Of a stretch of 64,000 nt of DNA, positions 11,858 to 22,094 are shown piece by piece; position 1 is the first letter of the stretch, and every line of letters starts with the position of its first letter. The notes beneath the pieces were generated by a model. That model was not told the origin of the DNA and made no database searches. It saw only the letters and a list, made by a program, of their open reading frames with translations. Position numbers and translations under genes: made by a program. This DNA comes from Gari tellinella (lineage: Eukaryota > Mollusca > Bivalvia > Cardiida > Psammobiidae): assembly GCA_922989275.2 (NCBI GenBank), contig OV277864.1:4650001-4714000 (forward strand). The letters are read 5' to 3'.

Positions 11858-12123
11858 TATGCCATGCTTGCTTTGACATTTGTATCTATTCAATTGGGAT
11901 TTCACTAATATAAAATGCTGATGAGCAAACCAAAAGAGTATGGGGTTGTTATTTTGTAAGCATACACTTAAACTTACCGAACCTGATAACCTACTATACC
12001 ACTATTTTAGACTTAAGGTAACGCGGTACGGAACTCCTACACTGCATTACGTTTGTATGAGTATTGATGCATCACAAACTAATTGAATTAACCCTATCAG
12101 CACGAAATTAATCATGAGGTATT

Positions 12124-12325
12124 TGACCCCTTCACCGCAATATTATCATCTGCTTCAATAGTATCATCTTCAAGATTGATTAAAAGTTAGATTTAGATTA
12201 GTTTTACTCGAGAAATATCGATATTTTTTGTCCAAAAGTTTGGATCCAGGTCTAACGCGGCGTCTGATCTGAATCATAACTGTTTGAAATGTCGACTTAT
12301 GCAACTTATGAGGCAAAAGGGTTAA
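12124..12325 (-). mobile_element. Family B MITE
   Basis: Begins TTGACCCCTTCACCGC and ends AAAAGGGTTAA with TTAA at 12322-12325. Hairpin degraded: GTTTGGATCCAGGTCTAACG against GCGTCTGATCTGAATC. Between them lies the typical B interior (ATCTGCTTCAATAGT, AAAGTTAGATTT). Confidence 0.65.
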
Positions 12326-12644
12326 ACACTTAGCCATTGGCTTACATGGATACAGTGGAGAATGTGTTATTCTTTCCCAATAAACGCGTTTACGCTAAAA
12401 CTATTATTTGCAGTGCAAACAGTTTGGAGCCAGATCAGACACCGGGTAACCCGGCGTCTGATCAGGCTCCCAACTGTTAGCCACCAATATAAACATGAAA
12501 TATCAGAATTGTCCAAAAGTTGTTCTTTTCTACGTTTTAGCGCTTTGCGTTTGCGTACGTTTGCGTTTAAACGGGAAAGAATAACAGATTATCCACTGTA
12601 TGAGGCGAAAGGGTTCAACACTTAGCCATTGGCTTACATGGATA
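12309..12644 (+). repeat. 44-bp direct repeat flanking a family A copy
   Basis: TGAGGCAAAAGGGTT...ACATGGATA at 12309-12352 recurs at 12601-12644 with two differences, exactly on either side of the A element at 12353-12598. A TA target duplication would be 2 bp, so this needs another explanation, most simply a local tandem duplication ending at the A right end. Confidence 0.85.
12353..12598 (-). mobile_element. Family A MITE inside the 44-bp repeat
   Basis: TA-flanked ends intact. Hairpin has minor changes (CAGACACCGGG; CTCCCAACTGTTAG). Confidence 0.85.
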
Positions 12645-12652
12645 CGATGTTA

Positions 12653-12899
12653 CAGTAGAGAATGTGATATTCTTTCCCGTTTAAACGCAAACGAAACACA
12701 AACGCATGGCAATAAAACGTAACAAATGACAACTTGTTGACAATTCCGACTATTTATTTTAATCTGAGTGGCAATCAGTTTGGAGCCTGGTCAGACTCCG
12801 GGTTATTCGGCGTCTGATCGGGATCTAAACTGTTTGCAAGTGAAATACTAGTTTTAGCGTAAACGCGTTTATTGGGAAAGAATAACGTTTTCTCCCCTG
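12653..12899 (+). mobile_element. Family A MITE, diverged
   Basis: TA|CAGTAGAGAATGTGATATT to TTTTCTCCCCTG|TA, beginning 6 bp after the 44-bp repeat. Hairpin GGAGCCTGGTCAGACTCCGGG with an ATCGGGATC right arm is partly mismatched. Confidence 0.8.
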
Positions 12900-12901
12900 T
12901 A

Positions 12902-13368
12902 GGTTCAGGTGTCAAAATACCAAAAAAAAAAAACGCTTAAAATGAATCTAATGCTTAAAATACACTGCAAATGCCTCGTGCATTCTCTGCAATTTGACAT
13001 GAGCATACATTGTACATGATTTCTATTTGAACCAACGTTTATGGTAGTCCTGAAAATAACCCATACTCATCTACTCTATCAACTACGAACATGCAGAATT
13101 AATTGTTTGGCAAAATAGGTTAAACTATACAAGGAGTATTAGCACTCGCGTTAATGATACTCTATTTATAGGTTAACCCATTTAATTGAACAACTAATTC
13201 TTTATAATTGACGTCTAGGAGTAATGGTTGTATTACATAGATTGAGATTGACGAATGTAATGCGATATGTGTTTATAAAGAAGTAAAGGCAGTGTTGAGT
13301 TTCAGCCTTTGAATGTCGGTTGCTCTATATTCACTACCTTAAAAATCATCCCGCATAACTACTGTACT
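12902..13368. other. Spacer, nothing recognised
   Basis: AT-rich, no repeat ends or reading frames. Confidence 0.4.
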
Positions 13369-13370
13369 TA

Positions 13371-13615
13371 CAGTGGAGAATCTGTTATTCTTTCCCGATA
13401 AACGTGTTTACGCTAAAACTATTTTTTCTTTTACAAACAGTTTGGAGCCAGATCAGACGCCGGGTAATCCGGCGTCTGATCAGGCTCCAAACTGTTTGCC
13501 ACCAAGATAAACATGAAATATCAGAATTGTCCACAAGTTGTTCTTTTCTACGTTTAGCGCTTTGCGTTTGCGTACGTTTGCGTTTGAACGGGAAAGAATA
13601 ACAGATTCTCCACTG
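13371..13615 (-). mobile_element. Family A MITE
   Basis: TA-flanked CAGTGGAGAATCTG to GATTCTCCACTG, full hairpin with apex GGGTAATCC. Confidence 0.85.
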
Positions 13616-13818
13616 TACATTAAACTTGAACTTATTGCTGTTCTCACAAAGAGATTTGTCCAAATTGTGCAAACTGAATAGCAAACAGCATAGACTCTGA
13701 TTAGAATTCTCCTTAAGGAGCAGTCAGATCAGGCCTGTGTGTCCCTATATTCAGAATCATTACGCTCTATTTAAAGGATTGAGCGTGTACAATTTGTTCT
13801 AAACTAAACATCAAACAT

Positions 13819-14065
13819 ACAGTGGAGAATCTGTTATTCTTTCCCGTTTAAACGCAAACCTACGCAAACGCAAAGCGCTAAAACGTAGAAAAGAACAACT
13901 GTTGGACAATTCTGATATTTCATGTTTGTCTTGGTGGCAAACAGTTTGGAGCCTGGTCAGACGCCGGGTTACCCGGCGTCTGATCTGGCTCCAAACTGTT
14001 TGCACTGCAAATAATAGTTTTAGCGTAAACGCGTTAATTGGGAAAGAATAACACATTCTCCTCTG
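13819..14065 (+). mobile_element. Family A MITE
   Basis: Left TA at 13817-13818; right end TTCTCCTCTG followed by AA instead of TA. Hairpin intact. Confidence 0.82.
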
Positions 14066-14548
14066 AACTAGCACCTTTTCGCTCCTTTTAAAATAAAATC
14101 GTAAGTTTAACATTGCTTGTCGCTAATCACTGTTTTAGATTAAATTATTCATTAAAATCTAAATGCAAAGCTTATCGACAATCACACAAGCAATACAAAG
14201 ACTGCAAATAATCGTCCTATATCACATTACTGCGACACTCTACTAGCCTTGTCAGACATTCTTATGATACCAATCGAAATCGCTTCGTACCAACAACTAA
14301 AGTAGTTTGATTAAATATGTTAGTGTGTTGAATAACCATTGACTTTCAAAATATGTTTTTAACAGTTACATTTAACTTCGAAACCATCAGTACCATTTCA
14401 AATGATGTTCATCCTGAGAAACGTCAACTTTCTCAGCGTCTCATAAGTATATAAGATAAACCATTTTGACAAGATTTTTAATAATGTCTAATTGCAGAAC
14501 AGTAGCAGACTATGATATTATAAAGTGTTCATAGTCTGATGAAGATTA
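14066..14548. other. Spacer, nothing recognised
   Basis: AT-rich, no named repeat. A short hairpin around AGTAGCAGACTATGA / TCATAGTCTG lies at about 14500-14540. Confidence 0.35.
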
Positions 14549-14552
14549 ATTA

Positions 14553-15033
14553 ACTCGTTCAACACTGAGTAACTCTTGCGGGCTATAAGTTTCCCTTGTG
14601 GCTCTTTAGTTACCAAAAACTCGAGTCAGTTCACTTGGACTTCTGAGTAGTGAAAATAAATACTGGTCTAGAATAGAAAACAGTGTAGAACCAGATCAGA
14701 GGGTTCCTACAGGAGCCTTCTGATCTGAGTTTGCACTATTTGCAAATGAACTGAATATATTCTAAACAGGTACAGTGGAGAATGTGTTATTCTTTCCCAA
14801 TAATCGCTTACGCTAAAACTATTATTTGCAGTGCAAACAGTTTGGAGCCTGATCAGACGCCGGGTAACCCTGCGTCTGATCAGGCTCCAAACTGTTAGCC
14901 ACCAATATAAACATGAAATATCAGAATTGTCCAAAAGTTGTTCTTTTCTACGTTTTAGCGCTTTGCGTTTGCGTACGTTTGCGTTTAAACGGGAAAGAAT
15001 AACAGATTATCCACTGTATATGGTGTTGAAAGA
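14553..15033 (+). mobile_element. Family F MITE (TTAA-type) interrupted by family A
   Basis: TTAA at 14549-14552, then CTCGTTCAACACTGAG; the other end is GTGTTGAAAGAG followed by TTAT at 15034. Before interruption the element was about 235 bp. Its hairpin (14678-14742) has the GAGGGTTCC variant: AACAGTGTAGAACCAGATCA against TGATCTGAG...GCACTATTTG. The A copy at 14773 sits in a TA near its right end. Copy F2 lies at 15169. Confidence 0.65.
14773..15016 (-). mobile_element. Family A MITE nested in family F
   Basis: TA-flanked ends; hairpin GGAGCCTGATCAG with GGGTAACCC changed to GGGTAACCCTGC. Confidence 0.85.
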
Positions 15034-15168
15034 GTTATGTACAGCTACAACTAGGAACGGTGTACGGGAAATCAATGGCACAAGTGTAAAAGTCGTGATT
15101 GGTTTTCGGTGTAATTGACATGTACCTCATTGATGGTATTTAGAATAAATTCTCGTAATTGAAGTTAA

Positions 15169-15404
15169 ACTCTTTGAGCACCATTGACCTGTTTAAAATA
15201 TACTTATTATACTTGCAAACAGTGAACACCCAGATCAGCGGACTCCTAAAGGAACCATCTGATCAGGGTCTACATTGTTTGCTAATTTAGACCAGTATGT
15301 ATGTAACTACCTATAATTCCAAGTAAACTGTTTCGTGTTTTAGTAACAAAAATGATCCACAAGAGAACATGATTACTCACAAGAGTTACTTAGTGTTGAA
15401 AAAG
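15169..15404 (-). mobile_element. Family F MITE, inverted copy
   Basis: TTAA at 15165-15168; the left end ACTCTTTGAGCACC and the right end GAGTTACTTAGTGTTGAA match the F1 ends in the opposite orientation. Hairpin around 15216-15281: CAAACAGTGAACACCCAGAT against ATCAGGGTCTACATTGTTTG. Confidence 0.6.
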
Positions 15405-15865
15405 TAAAGTAGAAATGATTCGCATAAAATCAAGAACATATATACGCTTATTGTGCCTTTGATTTATTCCTCTACTAAACAAACTGTTCCCTGGTTTACA
15501 GTCACAAATATGCTTCATAATAATACCGGTACAATGTAGTTCCCATATCCTAAAATATGGTAGCTTAAAGCAAGTTTGAGGTACGGTCTGCTTTACGTTC
15601 ACCTAATAATGATTGAGTGAGCCAGGAAGTCGAATTTTACGGCACTGTGACACGGAAACTGTCATGCTTATAGCGCCAGTCTTGGTTTAGGCGGTGATCT
15701 GATATAAAATTAGAAAAAGACTGGGTGAAAAAGAATGGAAATGAACTAAATAAATTGTTGTAGATGACATTTTTTCAAAATGGTATCCTACTTTAGCACT
15801 AGCGCACGTTTAAGGAAAATAGTGCGCATTGGATTTCACAGTATAGTAATAGGATATCTGTAATG
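15405..15865. repeat. Spacer with module 2 remnant
   Basis: 15552-15605 contains TGGTAGCTTAAAGCA...GTCTGCTTTACGTTCACCT, a decayed module 2 hairpin. 15634-15680 (TTTTACGGCACTGTGACAC) is a fragment also seen at 22175 and 36163. Confidence 0.4.
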
Positions 15866-15902
15866 TAATCTCTACATTGCCTCACCCCGAATCTAGTAGA
15901 TA

Positions 15903-16119
15903 CAGGATAATCTGTTATTCTTTCGCGTTTAAACGAAACGAAACGCAAACGCAAAGTACTAAAACGTAGAAAAGAACAACTTTTGGACAATTCTGATATT
16001 TCATGTTTATCTTGGTGGCAAACAGTTTGGAGTCTGATCTGGCTCTAAACTGTTTGCACTGCAAATAATAGTTTTAGCGTAAACGCGTTTATTGGGAAAG
16101 AATAACACATTCTCCAATG
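15903..16119 (+). mobile_element. Family A MITE with hairpin tip deleted
   Basis: TA at 15901-15902 and 16120-16121. Left end CAGGATAATCTGTTATTC. The centre is only GTTTGGAGTCTGATCTGGCTC: the tip between two CTGATC repeats is gone, leaving a 14-bp stem. Confidence 0.8.
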
Positions 16120-16121
16120 TA

Positions 16122-16433
16122 CAGTACTGAACCTTATTAAATTAAATTGATAATCGCAAGCGAATTGCCATCGAATTTCCATCGAATTGCCATCGAATCG
16201 GGCGCTTCAAAAAACAAATCCTACTTTTGAATATTTTAACGCCAATTTTCCTAAGCAGTTGTGACAAAAATGGAATCCAAAAAATTAACGAAGGCATATT
16301 TGCGAACATTTGTGAGATACACCATTCAAGAAAACTTATCCAAGGGTATAGTTACTTTTTTGAATCGCAAGCGAATTGCCATCGAATTGCAAGCGAATCG
16401 CAAAAATTGTTAATTTAATAAGGTTTAGTACTG
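16122..16433. mobile_element. Distinct TA-flanked MITE with GCGAATTGCCATC repeats (312 bp)
   Basis: Ends CAGTACTGAACCTTATTAAA and TTTAATAAGGTTTAGTACTG, inverted with one mismatch, flanked by TA. The left TA is the same dinucleotide that ends the preceding A copy. The interior has no family hairpin; instead CGCAAGCGAATTGCCATCG motifs recur near both ends. A 63-codon frame is probably chance. Confidence 0.75.
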
Positions 16434-16766
16434 TAGTTGCAAACAGGTTGGGCCCTAATCACACGCCGCTTTACGCGGTGTTATCAGAATCCAAACTGTT
16501 TAAAACTCATTTAAATATGTCTTAAGTCACAATTCCCAACTTTAATATTTAAGAAATAAAATCGGACGACAACTATTTAAAATTGATGACGTCACAGCAG
16601 TGAAGAGGTTAGTCTTCAAATAATGAATTGACAATGAGGCGACATGACAAATCTACGACAGTCCCTAATCTGCTAACAAACCACTGGAGTAAATCTATCA
16701 TTCTTCCTTAGCCTCTTTACTGTCACATTAAACACACAAGGTCATCAAATATCATTTGCATGGTGT

Positions 16767-16985
16767 CAGGGCTGCCATAAGTTGACATAAAAATCCTAAG
16801 ATTTCCAACTTTGTATTTTTCAAGTGCGATTTTACGAATTGTACCTTTCCCCGTCGCCTGTTTCTAGTTTTGTTGACACGTGACTGCTTAAAGCGCATTC
16901 TGCTTTACTTTCAGCCTGCTTTAAGCTACCATGTACTAGAAAAAATCCGAAGATTTAGGAAAACTCCGGAGAAATGGCAGCCCTG
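16767..16985 (-). mobile_element. hAT-like MITE with GGCTGCCAT ends, copy 2 (219 bp)
   Basis: CAGGGCTGCCATAAG to ATGGCAGCCCTG with TGGTGT on both sides (16761-16766, 16986-16991). Inverted relative to 4396. The flank (CCACTGGAGTA...CATCAAATATC) has an unoccupied relative at about 32500-32590. Module 2 is partly deleted (GCTTAAAGCGCATTCTGC). Confidence 0.75.
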
Positions 16986-17084
16986 TGGTGTGCTGTGCTT
17001 GTCCTTTAGTTCAGTCATTCGCTTGCTGAAGTAACGTCTGATGATATGCAAAGCAATGTGTACGGTAATAAGTTAAAATGTGTG

Positions 17085-17145
17085 TCAAACAGTCTGAATT
17101 AAGATCAGACCATGACTCGGCGTCCAATCTAAGTAAAAACTTGTA
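17085..17145. repeat. Decayed module 1 hairpin
   Basis: GTGTCAAACAGTCTGAATTA, then AGATCAGACC and GGCGTCCAATCT: a degenerate B-type hairpin. The rest of 16992-17169 is unassigned. Confidence 0.35.
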
Positions 17146-17169
17146 CTTACGGTCAAATCAAGACCGACA

Positions 17170-17382
17170 TGTTATTCTTTCCCAATAAACGCGTTTACGC
17201 TAAAACTATTATTTGCAGTGCAAACAGTTTGGAACCAGATCAGACGCCGGATAACCCGGCGTCTGATCAGGACCCAAACTGTTTGCCACCAAGATAAACA
17301 TGAAATATGAGAATTGTCCAAAAGCGCTTTGCGTTTGCGTACATTTGCGTTTAAACGGGAAAGAATAACAGATTCTCCACTG
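17170..17382 (-). mobile_element. Family A MITE, left end lost
   Basis: Begins in the TIR at GTTATTCTTTCCC without CAGTGGAGAA; right end GATTCTCCACTG|TA intact. It also lacks the usual TTGTTCTTTTCTACG stretch between hairpin and right end. Confidence 0.8.
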
Positions 17383-17384
17383 TA

Positions 17385-17779
17385 CGCGTATACAATGTAT
17401 AAAGTTGAATGCAAATTACAAAGACTGATTACAAAAATGTATACCCAAAAGAAAGTACAACATTTAAACCGTTTCGCTGCCAAAACCGATACATGTAACA
17501 CTGAACTTTGCAAACGTATTGGACACTGATAGGACATCGCGTGACGCGGCTTCCAATCAGAATCCAAACTGATGAAATCCATTTCACTGGTTCATGAGTC
17601 AAACAGTACATAGCATTCCAAATGTCATAAGTAAAATCAGGGGAAATATATAAGAACATGAATTACATAACTGTGTTTAAGACGCAAAGTTACGTCACAT
17701 GGGCACTAAACACTCGATTTGTTTCAGCATTGCAGTAGAATGAACCTCACCTATATCACATGGCGGCAGTTTGGACGTT
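17385..17779. other. Spacer with remnant of a module 1 right arm
   Basis: 17505-17570 (GCAAACGTATTGGACACTGA to CAATCAGAATCC) may be a very old module 1 hairpin. Otherwise nothing recognised. Confidence 0.3.
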
Positions 17780-17877
17780 GGTGGCGGGTTTCGCAGGGCT
17801 TAGCGAATTCACGTATTACTTTTGACGTCTCGAGTTCGATCCAGGGTCGGGACTGTACATGAGAAGGTTCATTTGTA
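17780..17877 (+). repeat. Possible tRNA-derived SINE fragment
   Basis: GAGTTCGATCCAGGG at 17830-17844 fits the RNA polymerase III B-box core GTTCGATCC. About 30 bp upstream, GCAGGGCTTAGCGAATTC is a weak A-box candidate. No 3' tail was seen, and family A starts at 17878. Cloverleaf pairing was not demonstrated. Confidence 0.3.
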
Positions 17878-18120
17878 CAGTGGAGACTCTGTTATTCATT
17901 CCCGTTTAAACGCAAACGTACGCAAACGCAAATCACTAAAACGTAGAAAAGAACAACTTTTGGACAATTCTGATAATTCTTGTTTATCTTGGTGGCAAAC
18001 AGTTTGGAGCCTGATCAGACGCCGGGTAACCCGGCGTCTGATCTGGCTCCAAACTGTTTGCACTGCAAATAATAGTTTTAGCGTAAACGCGTTTATTGGG
18101 AAAGAATAGATTCTCCACTG
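17878..18120 (+). mobile_element. Family A MITE
   Basis: TA|CAGTGGAGACTCTG on the left; the right end TTCTCCACTG is followed by AA. Hairpin intact with apex GGGTAACCC. Confidence 0.85.
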
Positions 18121-18772
18121 AAGCCTGTCCGTACACGTGGATTTCCCACAAGTACTCAAGCTTTTGTCAAAAAGAGATTTCAATGACATCACTACTGGAT
18201 CCCATGAGATTGATTTGCTTTATATGTTAGAACTTGTATTATAATCGAAGTAAGATAAACACTTGTTTTTCCTATAACTTAAGCCATGCATTGTTCATAT
18301 TTAAGCATATTTATACTATACAATGTAACCTATTGCAATATATGCTTTTAAATCAGACTATAAACAATAACAACGGTTGTGCAATTGAAGTAATTGAATC
18401 ACACCAAAACAAACAAGACTTATAAATCTAGTTCGGGTATGTCGTATAAACTTGATAAAAAGAAAACTTGCTATGAGAATGGTGTTTATGTCAACATGTA
18501 TAGCTGAAAGCAAATAACACTATTAAATGCTCATCTTTACTTTTATTTTGCTTTAAGTTCCAACCAATCTAAATCTTCGAGGAAACCACTTCTGGGTTGT
18601 TATACATGTATGTTGCAATATAACAACTTAGCATTGTGATTTAATATTCTTTTAATCTAATGTATTATTGTCAGTTAGCTTCGGTGTCCGGATTTGATAG
18701 AATGGTTATTAACTAAAGGCAAGATTTGCGCCAACAAAGAAGCATAACATAACAGGAATCACCAGGGGAATG
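18121..18772. other. Spacer, nothing recognised
   Basis: AT-rich; one 63-codon frame without motifs. Confidence 0.4.
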
Positions 18773-19378
18773 TTTTATTTACATAATCATGATTATGATT
18801 AAACTAATAATCAGAATCATGATTTAAGTGATAAAAAACAGCGTGATCAGACAATGATTATGATATCAAACTGCTAGCGTCTGATTAGTATCCAAACTGT
18901 TGACAAATTACCATTGTACATGTACTCGGGATAAGGCAACGGAGGAGTTAATTCAAATACAAATTTATTTCGAAAAGATAACTTTTGGGTAAATTTTGAC
19001 TTAAGATATAATGTAAGATGTGCCGAACAGTTTGAGACCTGTTCAGACACCACGAACGTTATTCAAGAAACTGGTTGCAAAAAGCAGTGAGTTTATTCAA
19101 AGGGGTTAATTTATTGCTCAAAGTTAATTTTAAATAAACAAAAGTTATAAAGCATAATGAGTGTCGAAAGACTGTTTAATTATTTTGCCAGGTGTAAATG
19201 AAATTGCTGGTTGAATCGACAAGTGCCATTATGATTACAATTTAATCGAGCGTTGGGCTCGATTATTTCTGATTAGCGTGATTACAGAACATGATTCTGA
19301 TTCGATTAAAAAAACGGCCGAATCACAATCATGATTGTAAATCATGATTATGATTTTGAATAAAAAAACACACCCCTG
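18773..19378. mobile_element. Composite element with AATCATGATT-rich ends (606 bp)
   Basis: Left CAGGGGAATGTTTTATTT and right AAAAACACACCCCTG are inverted, and both run into AATCATGATTATGATT. CAGGGG ends suggest hAT. The interior holds two decayed module 1 pieces (18841-18902, 19022-19055). No target duplication found. Confidence 0.5.
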
Positions 19379-19634
19379 TTGATCTAGTTTATGCATGCAG
19401 GCACTTAACGCAACAACAGACGTGTTTTGTGGTTCATTTACCCTTATCTTGTTTTTACGTTAATGGTTAAGATGGTGGTGAAAGCAGACAGGCTGTAAAA
19501 TGGGATGAATACCTGAATGCATAATGTGCTGCTTTCATCTAGCTTTAAACATTTACCTTTCAAAATGTAAGAAATGTTAAGCCATTTATCATGACAGGGA
19601 ATATTCATGACAACAACTTTCTATATGAGTTTTG
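19379..19634. other. Spacer, nothing recognised
   Basis: No repeat ends or frames. Confidence 0.35.
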
Positions 19635-19638
19635 TTAA

Positions 19639-19877
19639 CCCTGTCACTCTCAATGACGCCTTAAAGCTCGTTTGCAAACTGTATGGTTCCTGATCAGACG
19701 ACGCGTGCTGCAGCGTTTGGTCAGGCTCCAAACTGTTTGACACTCTCATCGATATTAATTAAGTTATAAAATCTTAAATCTAACTTTGAAACGTGCTTGC
19801 AGAAAACAATATTGAAGCAGACGACAATATGGCGGAGAAGGGGTAAAAATATCCCGAATAATTTGATAATAAAAGAG
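19639..19877 (+). mobile_element. Family B MITE, complete with TTAA on both sides
   Basis: TTAA at 19635-19638 and 19878-19881. Left CCCTGTCACTCTCAATG, right TTTGATAATAAAAGAG. The hairpin (19674-19739) is diverged, with GTATGGTTCC against GGCTCCAAACTG. This copy shows that the full B right end extends beyond GAAGGGGTAAAAATATCCCG to a second TTAA. Confidence 0.75.
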
Positions 19878-20056
19878 TTAAGTGTGAAAAGACGTTTCTA
19901 AGAAATAAAAGGTTAAGTGGGCACTTAGTACTGTGTTGTATCTACTTACGGAATGCAAATTAATACAATCTAAAGATATAATAAATATAACTATAAAACA
20001 TGTACTTACATGAAATAACGTCAGTTCAACTAGTGCACCACCTTAAAGAATCACGG

Positions 20057-20235
20057 ACCCTTTCACTGACAAGGCCGCAAACATTGACATTGCAAACAGT
20101 TTGGATCGCAACTAAACTGGCCGTCTGATCTCGATCCAAACGGTAAAACACTCACGCCAATATTCCTTAGTCATATCGTATAACACTCTATCTTATAAAA
20201 GTAAAAGCAGACGAAATTGAAAAGGAGAAGTCAAT
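20057..20235 (+). mobile_element. Family B MITE remnant
   Basis: CCTTTCACTGACAAGG, hairpin GCAAACAGTTTGGATCG ... CGATCCAAACGG with a shortened apex, CAATATTCCTTAGTC, and GCAGACGAAATTG at the end. Confidence 0.55.
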
Positions 20236-20454
20236 ATAGTAGCGACTTTGTTAGACGGTATGTTCGTCATAATGGCAGAGAAAGTGATAAAGTGCAAGTA
20301 GGATGAGCTAGAAAAATCATAAAATGTTCATATATCATTTTGTAAAGATGTATGAAAACTGAACTCGATCGGGTCGTACTATTAATGAACTTGCCACTCG
20401 TTGTTTCATATAATTCTGATCAACCCGGATAAGGGCCAGTGGCTGGTTGATATA

Positions 20455-20663
20455 CAATAATACCTCTCTATTACGATCACTAACTTTTTTAAGTTTACTT
20501 GTGTTTTAGAGAGAATATTACTGCTTGAAGCAAGGTGAACGTAAACAGAAAGCTCTTTCAGGAGAATTTTGTCTTACATTTACGTTTACCTTGAGTAAGG
20601 CTGTTACCTGTCGTTTATGCAGTCAATTAGCCTTTTTTGTGGTCGTACTTGAGAGTTGTACTG
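20455..20663 (+). mobile_element. Family G MITE (TA-type) with module 2 interior
   Basis: TA at 20453-20454 and 20664-20665. Left CAATAATACCTCTCTATTAC, right GTACTTGAGAGTTGTACTG. The centre GTGAACGTAAACAGAA...TTACGTTTACC is a relative of module 2. Overlapping 84- and 85-codon frames on the two strands are palindrome by-products. Confidence 0.65.
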
Positions 20664-20665
20664 TA

Positions 20666-21379
20666 ATGTATATAGTATTTCTTGAAGGCTTCGTACGTTC
20701 GTTGTGTGCATATAATAAAATTGAAAATAATGATAATAATAATTATAATAATAAAGGCGAGTTGCGTTTGTATCGTTAGCAAAGTATCTGTTCTTGTTTA
20801 TATTCGCAACTATTGCAAAATTCAGACATCTGAATGATTTTAAAGTGTACAGATAACACATAGTTAAATAACATTTAGACCATTATAAATTAGTTGATGG
20901 GTGAATAAAACTGCGACACAAACAGCAAATAGCAATTGTTTCTGATAAATTGTATTTCACTCTTAGAAAGAACGCCTATAAGCACATTTCAAAGAACTGC
21001 TATTATAAAGAGAGGCATATTTACTAATACATAATGCAGTTAAACAATATTTCATTTACTTTTTTTAACCATGAATTCTATGTTAAATCGCCCACTCAAA
21101 ACAAGAACCAAGGGCAGTAACTATGTAAGACAGTAGGTGACTAAACTAAAACTCCATGTGAGTTTCCGGTTTAATTTCAACCTGCTGTAAACAAGTCACT
21201 ATATATCGATAATACGTTGTCAAATGGTAACTAAAATGCCTGGTTGGGTATGTCAGAACTTTAGAGTAGATACTGACGTCAAAAGTATTGGATACCAAGG
21301 TGCTTGTCTTTATAAAACATTGGCCTTTAAAGAACATGTAAACTAAAAGGTCGCGTTGCCGTGTTATACTACTCTAGCA
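20666..21379. other. Spacer, nothing recognised
   Basis: AT-rich with an (AAT)n-like patch near 20727-20752. No credible gene. Confidence 0.4.
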
Positions 21380-21740
21380 TATAAATTTGTTAAACTGGAG
21401 CCATTTTGATTGAACAAAACTATCGATACCAGTGTGAAACATTTACCGTTTTCCCATTCGACTTTAGTCGCCTATTAGGGCGATGAAGGGGTAACTTAAA
21501 TGTGCATAAAAAGGTGGGAACGTGTGCGTTTGCACAAACTTACCTCAGGCAACTAAAAAGATTTTCTTTCAAATAACCTTTTGAATGCCGAATTCCCATA
21601 AATACGATTTTGTTAACAGTTTGGATTCTGATCAGACCCCGCGTTTAACACTCGTATCGATGTTTTATAAATCATACTACATGTACTTAAAACTAAGTTT
21701 GAAACGATCTCGCAGACATCAATGTTGGATAAGACAATAT
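21380..21740. repeat. Two decayed family B pieces
   Basis: 21420-21496 has TATCGATACCAGTGTGAAAC and GCGATGAAGGGGTAAC. 21614-21740 has AACAGTTTGGATTCTGATCA then ACACTCGTATCGATGTTTT and CGCAGACATCAATG. The right half of this second hairpin is missing. Confidence 0.5.
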
Positions 21741-21915
21741 TATCGTCGATTAATTTGGCACTGAACATGCAAAGCATTGTTAATGAGAGCAATTTTCCAA
21801 AGATATCGAAGAGAAGTAGCAATTTCTCGTTATTTGTTTTAAAATGTTCACATCGAAATTTACTATCCGTTTTAAATCACAGCCGTTATCCCTTTCATTA
21901 TAAAATTTATCGTGA

Positions 21916-22094
21916 GGTTTTTACCCCTTCACAGGTACATTGTCGTCAGCTTCAATAGTGTTGTCTGCAGTATCGTTTCAGTAATTCAGATTTAATTCAG
22001 TATAACTGACGTTATTTTAAAAACAAGTGACAAACAGTTTTGATCCTGATCATACGCCTCGTTACGCCATTGAGAGTGAATAGGGTAACATAAA
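21916..22094 (-). mobile_element. Family B MITE, truncated hairpin
   Basis: TTTTTACCCCTTCACAGG, CATTGTCGTCAGCTTC, then GACAAACAGTTTTGATCCTG and, after a reduced apex, CGCCATTGAGAGTGAATAGGG. The second hairpin arm is absent, so B's CACTCTCAATG end follows directly. Confidence 0.6.

Larger units (their letters stand above)
15866..16610 (+). mobile_element. Family B MITE split by two insertions
   Basis: The start (TTGCCTCACCCCGAATC) and the continuation after 16435 (GCAAACAGGTTGGGCCC hairpin, CTTAAGTCACAATTCC, TTGATGACGTCACAGCAG, TGAAGAGGTTA) line up with the uninterrupted copy at 8163-8377. The intervening DNA is one A copy and one 312-bp element placed end to end. TGACGTCA is kept near the right end. 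Confidence 0.65.
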
